From: an uncultured Verrucomicrobiota bacterium
GTDB taxonomy: Bacteria; Verrucomicrobiota; Kiritimatiellia; RFP12; UBA1067
Length of the DNA stretch: 9,580 nt
Direction: 5' to 3'
NCBI GenBank assembly: GCA_946615275.1
Contig: CAMOHV010000025.1
Coordinates: forward strand, 1-9,580
Below, one piece after another: positions 1 to 6,501 of the stretch. Within the stretch, counting starts at the first letter, position 1; each line of letters begins with the position of its first letter. Below the pieces are notes generated by a model. It had not been told where the DNA came from. It worked only from the letters and a program-made list of their open reading frames with translations, and searched no databases. Made by a program: the position numbers and the translations under genes.

Positions 1-54
1 TTCCAGGGATGGTGCCTCCGATGGGCGGACATCCACGCAAAAAGGAGGAAAAAC

Positions 55-486
55 ATGAAGAAAGTGATAGCAAGCGCACTTGCCGTAGCGGCGGTGCTCA
101 CGGCGTCGGCCTGGGGGCCGCCGCCCCCTCGCCACCACCATCACCACCACCACGGGACGGGTTTCGCGGTGGGCGCTGGGATTCTGGGCGCGGGGCTTCT
201 CGCCTCCGCAATATACGACGCCACGCATCCGAGGCCTGTAGTGGTGGCGCCGGCGCCGGTCGTTGTCGCCCCGGCTCCGGCAGTCGTTCAGCAGCCTGTC
301 GTGGTGCAGCAGCCCGTCGTCGTTCAGCAGCCCGTCGCGGTCCAGACCGGCCACTACGAGACCCGCGTCCAGAACGTCTGGGTGGAGGGGCGCTACGTGG
401 ACCAGGCCGCCGCCAACGGCACCGTCGTGCGCGTGTGGCAGCCGGGCCACTACGAGCAGCAGTCGACGCAGGTGTGGGTCCCCTGA
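55..486 (+). CDS. Small exported His-rich, glycine-zipper, VVVQQP-repeat protein of unknown function
   Basis: Function not recognised. The 143-residue product starts with a typical signal peptide (MKK, then an Ala/Val-rich hydrophobic stretch to about residue 19), so export to the periplasm or envelope is inferred. A run of seven histidines (H27-H33) follows four prolines. Next comes a glycine-zipper-like segment, about residues 36-56 (GAGILGAG), which could insert in or lie on a membrane. Residues 62-97 are low-complexity: VVVAPAP twice, then VVVQQP-type units three times. The C-terminal part carries two GHYE...VWV motifs (residues 99-110 and 131-142) and one GRYV, resembling short tryptophan/tyrosine-rich repeats of small envelope proteins. 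The start is set by a strong AAAGGAGG at 41-48, six bases before the ATG. The stop lies 31 bases before potA on the same strand with no visible terminator, so cotranscription is possible. The histidine run could bind metal, but nothing else supports that. Confidence 0.8.
   Translation: MKKVIASALAVAAVLTASAWGPPPPRHHHHHHHGTGFAVGAGILGAGLLASAIYDATHPRPVVVAPAPVVVAPAPAVVQQPVVVQQPVVVQQPVAVQTGHYETRVQNVWVEGRYVDQAAANGTVVRVWQPGHYEQQSTQVWVP
283..336 (+). repeat. In-gene 18-base tandem repeat (VVQQPV x3)
   Basis: Three adjacent 18-base units within the small exported protein encode VVQQPV, VVQQPV and VVQQPV. Codons differ slightly between copies (gtg/gtc/gtt for Val), so the repeat is older than a fresh slippage event or is held by selection on the protein. 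It lies in the extended, low-complexity middle of the protein, between the glycine zipper and the C-terminal GHYE motifs. Confidence 0.75.
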
Positions 487-517
487 CGGGCTCCCACGAG
501 ACGAGGAGACCTGAGAG

Positions 518-1684
518 TTGGCCGGCGAATCACTTGTCTTCGACCACGTGACGAAGCGCTTCGGGGCGCTCACCGCCGTGGACGACGTGTCGTTTTCGGT
601 CGGGAAGGGGGAGTTCTTCTCCCTTCTCGGGCCATCCGGCTGCGGCAAGACGACCCTGCTGCGCATGGTCGGCGGATTCGAGCGCCCGGACACCGGGCGC
701 ATCTACCTTGACGGGAAGGACATCACGGACGCGCCCCCGAACGCTCGGCGCGTCCACACCGTCTTCCAGAACTACGCCCTCTTCCCTACGATGACGATCT
801 GGGACAACATCGCGTTCTCCCTGCGCCTCGCCAAGAAGCCCAAGGCCGAGGTCGAGGAGGCGGTGGACTCCATCCTAGAGATGATCCGGATGGGCGACCA
901 CGCCTGGAAGTACCCCAACCAGCTCTCCGGCGGGCAGAAGCAGCGCGTCGCCATCGCGCGCGCCCTCGTCGACCGCCCGCAGGTGCTGCTCCTCGACGAG
1001 CCGCTCGCCGCGCTCGACCTGAAGCTCAGGCAGCACATGCTCCTGGAGCTCGACACGATCCACGACCAGGTGGGCATCACGTTCATGTACGTGACTCACG
1101 ACCAGGGCGAGGCCATGTCGCTCTCCGACCGCATCGCGGTGATGAACCGCGGGCGCGTGGAGCAGCTCGACACGCCAGCCAAGATATACGAGGCCCCGGT
1201 CTCCAGCTTCGTCGCGGCCTTCATCGGCGACACGAACTTCTTCGAGGGCGAGATCGTCTCCACCGAGGGCGACTACTGCACCATCGAGTGCCCCGGCTTC
1301 GCCGCCATCAGGGCGTTCAACGACCGCAAGCTCGCGGTCGGGCAGAAGGTGCACCTCTCGGTGCGGCCCGAGAAGATCCGCGTCACGCTCACGCCGCCGC
1401 CGCCCGAGAAGGGCGCCGGCATAAACGTGTTCGAGGCCAAGGTCACGGACGTCATCTACCAGGGGGTCTACACCAAGTACTGGCTCAGGAGCGTGGGGCG
1501 CAGCGTCTCCGCCCTCAAGCCGCACTCCCGCTTCCTGCTCGACCAGGAGGCCATCACGTGGAACGACAAGGTGTACATGTGGTGGCATCCGGACGACGGA
1601 TACATGATAGAGAACTTCTCCGAGCTGGACGCGTCGCTGGTGCAGACGCCGCCGCAGTCGGCAAAGGGCACGGCCGCGCCATGA
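518..1684 (+). CDS. potA: Polyamine ABC importer ATP-binding protein (PotA-like)
   Basis: ATPase subunit that powers uptake of spermidine/putrescine-type ligands through the PotB-PotC channel on the cytoplasmic face. In the 388 residues I see Walker A GPSGCGKTT (38-46), Q-loop Q84, signature LSGGQKQR (136-143), Walker B LLLDEP with catalytic E161, D-loop A165-L166-D167 and H-loop H194. A C-terminal TOBE-like regulatory domain spans about residues 240-360 (SVRPEKIRV). Length is close to E. coli PotA (378). The start is a TTG, chosen because GAGGAG (503-508) sits nine bases upstream and the protein then begins at the usual distance from Walker A. Its stop overlaps the potB ATG by four bases (ATGA), so translation is probably coupled. 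The family also includes thiamine, iron and other importers. The PotB/C/D neighbours, and PotD above all, favour polyamines. Confidence 0.93.
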   Translation: MAGESLVFDHVTKRFGALTAVDDVSFSVGKGEFFSLLGPSGCGKTTLLRMVGGFERPDTGRIYLDGKDITDAPPNARRVHTVFQNYALFPTMTIWDNIAFSLRLAKKPKAEVEEAVDSILEMIRMGDHAWKYPNQLSGGQKQRVAIARALVDRPQVLLLDEPLAALDLKLRQHMLLELDTIHDQVGITFMYVTHDQGEAMSLSDRIAVMNRGRVEQLDTPAKIYEAPVSSFVAAFIGDTNFFEGEIVSTEGDYCTIECPGFAAIRAFNDRKLAVGQKVHLSVRPEKIRVTLTPPPPEKGAGINVFEAKVTDVIYQGVYTKYWLRSVGRSVSALKPHSRFLLDQEAITWNDKVYMWWHPDDGYMIENFSELDASLVQTPPQSAKGTAAP

Positions 1685-2673
1685 AGAAGAACAATTCGCG
1701 ACTGGCCGAATGGCTCGTGACGGCGCCGTCGTTCGTGTGGCTGCTCCTTTTCTTCGCGGTCCCCACGCTGATAGTGCTCTCGTTCACGTTCCACGGCCAC
1801 ACCGCGAACGGCGGCGTGGCGAAGGAGTGGTCGCTCGTCACCTGGCGTGCTCTCGTGGACCCGGACTACCCGGCAATCGTCTGGCGCACCATACGCCTCT
1901 CCTTCGAGATAACTCTCTGGTGCATTCTGCTGGCCCTGCCGTGCGCCTACGCGATAGCGCGCCTCCCCAAGAAGATGCGGGCGCTCGTCGCGGGCTCGAT
2001 AATGCTTCCTTTCTGGACGAGCTTCGTGGTACGCGTCTTCGCGTGGAAGACGATGCTCCACCCCGACGGCTGGCTGCAGTCGTGCTACATAGCCTTCCTC
2101 CAGGTGAGGGGGTGGCTCTTCGGATGGCTTCCGGGCGGGGTGCAGTCGTTCCTCGAGTGGTCCGGCCTCGTCTCGCGCGGCGCGGCCGACCTCTCCACCG
2201 CCACGATCCTCGACTCCGAGCTCGCGGTGGTGCTCGTCTCCGTGTACACGTTCCTCCCGTTCGCCATCATGCCCATCTACACCTCCGCCGAGAAGTTCGA
2301 CTTCTCCCTCATGGAGGCCGCGCGCGATCTCGGCGCGAAAAGCTTCTACGCCTTCAGGAAGATATTCATCCCGGGCGTCAAGCAGGGCATAGTCTCGGCG
2401 ATCCTCATGGTGTTCATCCCCGCGATCGGCTCCTACGTGATCCCGCAGATGCTGGGCGGCACGGACTGCGTCCTCATCGGCAACAAGATATTCATGCGCG
2501 CGATCCAGAACAGGAACATCCCGCACGCGTCCGCCCTCGCCACCCTCATGGCCTTCTCCGTGCTGGTGCCGATGGGCCTCGCGTTCTGGTGGCGCCGCCG
2601 CCAGAGCATCAGGGACAGGAAGCGCCTCGCCGACGAGACGGCGCGGCGCATGACGATGGGGGGCATGGCGTGA
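1681..2673 (+). CDS. potB: Polyamine ABC importer permease (PotB-like)
   Basis: One of two inner-membrane permease subunits forming the translocation path. The ATG at 1681 overlaps the potA stop. A longer reading frame extends upstream but only through potA, so it is not the start. The 330 residues show about six hydrophobic segments, the first at about 12-34 and the last at about 287-303. The EAA cytoplasmic loop that docks on PotA begins EAARDLGA (212-219) and ends IPGVKQG (230-236). The protein is longer than E. coli PotB (about 275-285). The extra length lies mostly between the third and fourth membrane segments, about residues 125-180, probably periplasmic, rich in Trp and Gly. A basic tail (RRRQ...RDRKR) ends the protein on the cytoplasmic side. 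The stop overlaps the GTG of potC. Assignment as PotB rather than PotC rests on gene order and the LPFWTSFVVRVFAW motif typical of PotB. Confidence 0.92.
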   Translation: MKKNNSRLAEWLVTAPSFVWLLLFFAVPTLIVLSFTFHGHTANGGVAKEWSLVTWRALVDPDYPAIVWRTIRLSFEITLWCILLALPCAYAIARLPKKMRALVAGSIMLPFWTSFVVRVFAWKTMLHPDGWLQSCYIAFLQVRGWLFGWLPGGVQSFLEWSGLVSRGAADLSTATILDSELAVVLVSVYTFLPFAIMPIYTSAEKFDFSLMEAARDLGAKSFYAFRKIFIPGVKQGIVSAILMVFIPAIGSYVIPQMLGGTDCVLIGNKIFMRAIQNRNIPHASALATLMAFSVLVPMGLAFWWRRRQSIRDRKRLADETARRMTMGGMA

Positions 2674-3488
2674 AGAAGTCCTTTTTCGCGCAGACCGTCC
2701 TCGGCCTGGTCCTGCTCTTCCTCTATGTGCCCATCGTCCTGGTGGTGGCCTATGGCTTCATCCCCAACGGCATCTCAATGCAGTTCACCGGATCGGAGGG
2801 GGAGTTCCTCGGCTTCACCGCGAAGTGGTACAGGCAGATATTCACCAACGCGCCGTCCGCGCGGAAGCTCCTGGACAGCTTCTGGCTCTCCGTGGAGGTG
2901 GCGGGCCTCGCGACCGTGATCTCATGCGTCCTCGGCACCACCTCCGCCCTCGCGCTCCACCGCTGGCGGGGCCGCCTGCAGAGCTTCCACCACGCCCTCG
3001 TCTACACCCCGCTCATAATGCCCGACATCCTGATCGGCATCTCCCTCCTGATGCTCTTCGTGGCCTGCCAGGTGGAGTGCGGCTTCTGGACGATCCTGAT
3101 AGCCCACGTCACGTTCTGCGTTTCGTACGTGGCAATGACCGTCCTCGCGCGCCTGCAGGACTTCGACGACGCCGTGATGGAGGCCGCATACGACCTCGGC
3201 GCCGGCCCCATCTACGCATTCTTCAAGGTGCAGCTCCCCATGCTCATGCCGGGCGTCGTCGCGGGCGGCCTCCTCGCGTTCACCCTCTCCATCGACGACG
3301 TGGTGATCACGTCCTTCGTGAACGGCGCCGGCACCAACACTTTCCCCACCTACGTGAGCTCGATGGTGAAGCACTCGAAGAACCTCCCCACCGTGTTCGC
3401 GCTCTCCACTCTGATGCTCGTGGGCACGTGCGCCCTCGTGGGCGTCTCGAAGGCGCTCGTCAACATGCGCCAGAGGAAGATAGCGTGA
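2670..3488 (+). CDS. potC: Polyamine ABC importer permease (PotC-like)
   Basis: Second inner-membrane permease of the polyamine importer. I place the start at GTG 2670, which overlaps the potB stop (GTGA). It gives a 272-residue protein of normal PotC length, beginning VKKSFFAQTV and running directly into the first membrane helix (about 8-30). The open frame continues upstream, but only as a shadow of potB. About six membrane segments are visible. The EAA loop is EAAYDLGAGPIYAF at 171-184, ending LPMLMPGVVAG (189-199). The segment FTLSIDDVVITSFV (204-217) is a PotC hallmark. With potA and potB it forms a tightly overlapping unit, so stoichiometric translation by coupling is likely. No separate Shine-Dalgarno site beyond the GGGGGG at 2658-2663 is seen. 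Confidence 0.92.
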   Translation: MKKSFFAQTVLGLVLLFLYVPIVLVVAYGFIPNGISMQFTGSEGEFLGFTAKWYRQIFTNAPSARKLLDSFWLSVEVAGLATVISCVLGTTSALALHRWRGRLQSFHHALVYTPLIMPDILIGISLLMLFVACQVECGFWTILIAHVTFCVSYVAMTVLARLQDFDDAVMEAAYDLGAGPIYAFFKVQLPMLMPGVVAGGLLAFTLSIDDVVITSFVNGAGTNTFPTYVSSMVKHSKNLPTVFALSTLMLVGTCALVGVSKALVNMRQRKIA

Positions 3489-3547
3489 TTCTAGAAACAA
3501 GCTAGACAATCAGAACGAAACAATCAAACTGAAAGGAAGACAAGAAA

Positions 3548-4612
3548 ATGAAGATGAAGTCAATCGCCGCCGCCGCGCTCGCCGCAGGTCTCATCGCGGG
3601 CTGTGCGCCGTCCAAACCCGAGCTGCACATCTACACGTGGACGGACTACATATCGCCCGACGTGATCGAGGACTTCGAAGAGAAGTTCAACTGCAAGGTC
3701 GTCGTGGACACCTTCGACTCCAACGAGTCCATGTACGCCAAGCTCAAGGCCGGCGCCACGGGCTACGACATCATCACGCCCTCCTCCTACCAGATCAGCC
3801 TCATGGCGAAGGAGAACATGATCGACAAGCTCGACCACTCCAAGATCCCCAACGTCAAGAAGAACTTCGACAAGCGCTTCGCCCAGCAGATCCTCGACCC
3901 CTCGTTCACATACAGCGTTCCGTACGCCGTCACCTACACCGGCTTCTGCTATGTCAAGGACAAGATCCCCGCAGGCGCCGACGTCAACACCTGGTCCATC
4001 CTCGGCAACGAGGCGCTCAAGGGACGCATCTCCCTCATGGACGACCAGCGCGAGGTGATCGGCGCCGGCCTGATGGCGCTCGGCTATTCGATCAACTCCG
4101 AGAATCCGAAGGAGGTCGACAAGGCCGTGGAGCAGGTCCTCAAGTGGAAGTCAAACGTCCGCAAGTTCGACTCCGAAAGCTACAAGACCGAGGTCGCCTC
4201 CGGCGCCATAACGCTCGGCCTCGGCTACTCCACCGACGTCACGCAGCTCATCGTGGGCGACGAGGACGAGGGCACGAAGCCCCGCCCCGACATCGGCTTC
4301 GCGCTTCCCAAGGAGGGATTCACCATCGCGTTCGACGAGATGGTCGTCGCGTCCGCCTCCAAGCAGAAGGACCTCGCCTACGCCTTCATGAACTTCATCT
4401 ACGAGCCCGAGGTCGCCAAGGAGAACATGGAGTACATCTGCGGCCCCAACCCCGTGGCGCCCGCGATCGCGGCGCTCGACGAGGACTACCGCAAGATCAT
4501 CATCCTCGACGACAACATCCTCAAGCGCGGCCAGCTGCTCAAGGGATTCGACGATCCCAAGGTCCTCGAACTCTACAACAAGGCCTGGGACCGCATCAAG
4601 GCGGGGAAGTAG
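3548..4612 (+). CDS. potD: Periplasmic polyamine-binding lipoprotein (PotD-like)
   Basis: Substrate-binding component that delivers polyamine to PotB-PotC. The 354-residue product has a lipoprotein signal with lipobox L15-I-A-G-C19, so Cys19 should be lipidated and anchor the protein. The fold is recognisable from IYTWTDYISPDVI (28-40), SNESMYAKLKAG (58-69), YDIITPSSY (73-81) and DDQREVIGAG (165-174). By eye, D166 and E169 match the polyamine amine-binding acids D168/E171 of E. coli PotD, and D263 matches D257. Two binding tryptophans (W229, W255) appear to be Tyr227 and Ala261, so ligand preference may differ. The start at 3548 has GAAAGGAAG upstream (3531-3539); ATG 3554 is a possible alternative and leaves the lipobox intact. 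A 59-base AT-richer gap separates it from potC. A separate promoter there is possible, but I see no convincing -35/-10 pair. Confidence 0.92.
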   Translation: MKMKSIAAAALAAGLIAGCAPSKPELHIYTWTDYISPDVIEDFEEKFNCKVVVDTFDSNESMYAKLKAGATGYDIITPSSYQISLMAKENMIDKLDHSKIPNVKKNFDKRFAQQILDPSFTYSVPYAVTYTGFCYVKDKIPAGADVNTWSILGNEALKGRISLMDDQREVIGAGLMALGYSINSENPKEVDKAVEQVLKWKSNVRKFDSESYKTEVASGAITLGLGYSTDVTQLIVGDEDEGTKPRPDIGFALPKEGFTIAFDEMVVASASKQKDLAYAFMNFIYEPEVAKENMEYICGPNPVAPAIAALDEDYRKIIILDDNILKRGQLLKGFDDPKVLELYNKAWDRIKAGK

Positions 4613-4672
4613 TGGTTAGTGAATAGAGAATAGTGAATAGTGATTAGCGGCTAGGGGTCGGTGGCTAGTGTC
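4610..4672 (+). repeat. Degenerate heptanucleotide array 1 (TAGTGRN x9)
   Basis: Nine consecutive 7-base units, eight of them starting TAG: TAGTGGT, TAGTGAA, TAGAGAA, TAGTGAA, TAGTGAT, TAGCGGC, TAGGGGT, CGGTGGC, TAGTGTC. The first unit includes the stop codon of potD. Because 7 is not a multiple of 3, the repeated TAG places stops in all three + frames. The array is AT-richer than the flanking genes and has no recognisable gene, riboswitch or terminator hairpin in it. Confidence 0.8.
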
Positions 4673-4694
4673 CAGTTGAATTGTGGAATCACTA

Positions 4695-4757
4695 TCTGAC
4701 ATTTGACATTCGACATCCGACATTTGAAATTTGAAATCTGAGATCTGAAATCTTAAA
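4695..4757 (+). repeat. Degenerate heptanucleotide array 2 (TYYGAMA x9)
   Basis: Nine consecutive 7-base units: TCTGACA, TTTGACA, TTCGACA, TCCGACA, TTTGAAA, TTTGAAA, TCTGAGA, TCTGAAA, TCTTAAA. It ends just before the AAAGGAG Shine-Dalgarno site (4763-4769) of the next gene. Most units contain TGA, again giving stops in every + frame, while the opposite strand stays largely open. It has the same unit length and count as array 1 but a different consensus. The 22 bases between the arrays (4673-4694) belong to neither. Confidence 0.8.
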
Positions 4758-4778
4758 TCACCAAAGGAGCAAACAGAG

Positions 4779-6455
4779 ATGAAAATCGCGATAGGATCTG
4801 ACCACGGGGGCTACGGGCTCAAGCGGCAGATCGTTGAGAACTTCAAGGACGCCGAGTTCACGGACGTCGGCTGCGACTCGCCAGAGTCGTGCGACTACCC
4901 GGACTACGCCGACGCCGTGGCTGAGGCCGTGGCGCTCGGCAATGCCGACTTCGGCGTCCTCGTGTGCACCACCGGCATGGGCGTGACCATGACGGCCAAC
5001 CGCTTCCAGAACGTGCGCGCGGCCCTCTGCCGCGACGCAGAGGACGCCCGCATCGCGCGCGCCCACAACGGCGCGAACGTCCTGTGCCTCGGCCAGGCCC
5101 GCACATCCCCCGCAGTCGCTGAGGAGATCCTCAGGGCGTTCGTCTCCACCGGCCTCGACGCCGCCGAGCGCCACGCCCGCCGCCGCATGAAGCTCGAGCG
5201 CGCCCGCCGCCTCTCGGACTTCTCCGGCCTCGCCCACGACGATCCCGAGATCTATGCCGCCATCAAGGCGCAGGTCCAGCAGGAGGACACCGAGATCAAC
5301 CTCATCGCCTCCGAGAACACCTCGTCCCGCGCCGTCCGCGAGGCCGCCGGAAGCGTCCTCATGAACAAGTACGCCGAGGGCTACCCCGGGAAGCGCTGGT
5401 ATTCCGGCTGCCTGCCCGTGGACGCCGCCGAGGAGCTCGCCCGCAGGCGCGCCTGCGAGCTGTTCGGCGCGGAGCACGCGAACGTCCAGCCGCACTGCGG
5501 CTCCTCCGCCAACATGGCCGTCTACTTCGCCACCATCAAGCCTGGCGACACCATCCTCTCCCTCTCGCTCGACCAGGGCGGGCACCTCTCCCACGGCTCG
5601 CCCGTCAACTTCTCCGGCAAGCTCTACAACATCGTGCCATACACGGTGGACAAGGAGACGGAGCGGCTCGACTACGACGCCCTCGAGCGCCAGGCCCTCG
5701 AGGTGAAGCCGAAGATACTCCTCTCCGGCGCCTCCGCCTACCCCCGCTCGATCGACTTCAAGCGCATCCGCGAGATTTGCGACAAGGTCGGCTGCCTAAT
5801 GATGGTTGACATGGCGCACATCGCCGGCCTCGTCGCCGGCGGCGCCCACGAAAGCCCCGTCCCCTACGCGGACTTCGTCACCACCACCACGCACAAGACC
5901 CTGCGCGGCCCGCGCGGCGGACTCGTCCTCTGCAGGGAGCAGTACGCAAAGGCGCTCGACTCCGCCGTCTTCCCCGGCATGCAGGGCGGACCGCTCGAGA
6001 ACATCATCGCCGCCAAGGCCGTCTGCTTCCGCGAATGGATGCAGCCCGAGATGAAGGAGTACGCCGCGCAGATCGTCAAGAACTGCAAGGCCATGTGCAA
6101 GGCCGTCGCAGACCGCGGCTGGCGCATCGTCTCCGGCGGCACCGACAACCACCTGTTCCTCGTGGACGTCAAGGGCACCAAGGGCATCACCGGCAAGGAC
6201 GCCGCCGCCGCGCTCGACGCCGCCGGCATCGTCGTCAACAAGAACACCATCCCCTACGACACCGAAAGCCCGTTCAAGTGCTCCGGCATCCGCGTCGGCA
6301 CCGCGTCCATCACCACGCGCGGAATGAAGGAGGCCGAGGCCGCCATGATCGGGACCTGGATCGCCGACGTCCTCGAGGACATCGCGGACGTGAAGGTGCA
6401 GCAGGCCGTCAAGGCCAAGGCCGCCGCCCTCACGGCGAAGTTCCTCGTGCCCTGA
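4779..6455 (+). CDS. Fused ribose-5-phosphate isomerase B / serine hydroxymethyltransferase
   Basis: One 558-residue frame with two complete enzymes. Residues 1 to about 145 are RpiB, which interconverts ribose 5-phosphate and ribulose 5-phosphate: SDHGG (7-11), DYPDYA (39-44), catalytic-type Cys63 in [13 protein letters not shown], and H96-N97 in the ligand loop. Residues about 150-558 are GlyA (serine + THF to glycine + methylene-THF, PLP-dependent): LIASEN (175-180), [13 protein letters not shown] (196-208), [13 protein letters not shown] (272-284), D344 and H347 in [12 protein letters not shown] lysine K373 in [14 protein letters not shown], and SGIRVGT (502-508). The GlyA part is about 410 residues, close to E. 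coli GlyA (417). AAAGGAG at 4763-4769 sets the start. M137 (5187) is an internal ATG without a Shine-Dalgarno site, so separate translation of GlyA looks unlikely. RpiB has CTTG where many members have CGTG. Both parts look functional. Confidence 0.93.
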   Translation: MKIAIGSDHGGYGLKRQIVENFKDAEFTDVGCDSPESCDYPDYADAVAEAVALGNADFGVLVCTTGMGVTMTANRFQNVRAALCRDAEDARIARAHNGANVLCLGQARTSPAVAEEILRAFVSTGLDAAERHARRRMKLERARRLSDFSGLAHDDPEIYAAIKAQVQQEDTEINLIASENTSSRAVREAAGSVLMNKYAEGYPGKRWYSGCLPVDAAEELARRRACELFGAEHANVQPHCGSSANMAVYFATIKPGDTILSLSLDQGGHLSHGSPVNFSGKLYNIVPYTVDKETERLDYDALERQALEVKPKILLSGASAYPRSIDFKRIREICDKVGCLMMVDMAHIAGLVAGGAHESPVPYADFVTTTTHKTLRGPRGGLVLCREQYAKALDSAVFPGMQGGPLENIIAAKAVCFREWMQPEMKEYAAQIVKNCKAMCKAVADRGWRIVSGGTDNHLFLVDVKGTKGITGKDAAAALDAAGIVVNKNTIPYDTESPFKCSGIRVGTASITTRGMKEAEAAMIGTWIADVLEDIADVKVQQAVKAKAAALTAKFLVP

Positions 6456-6501
6456 CCGTCTTCCGCCCCGCCCGGGCGACGCCTAGCGAAGGAGTAGGAC
6501 A

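Noticed and set aside
130..156. His7 run as a cloning-vector tag or contamination
   Set aside because: It lies inside a natural signal-peptide protein with mixed flanking codons, continuous with a native operon, and not next to vector or protease-site sequence.
1468..2526. 352-codon open frame on the - strand opposite potA/potB
   Set aside because: Shadow of overlapping potA-potB; the product is low-complexity Arg/Glu/His with no recognisable domain.
3490..3506. TCTAG/CTAGA hairpin between potC and potD
   Set aside because: Only five base pairs, AT-containing, no T-run. Too weak to call an attenuator or terminator.
4613..4778. Glycine or other riboswitch upstream of the RpiB-GlyA gene
   Set aside because: The region is accounted for by two heptamer arrays. 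I see no conserved aptamer core or terminator/antiterminator pair.
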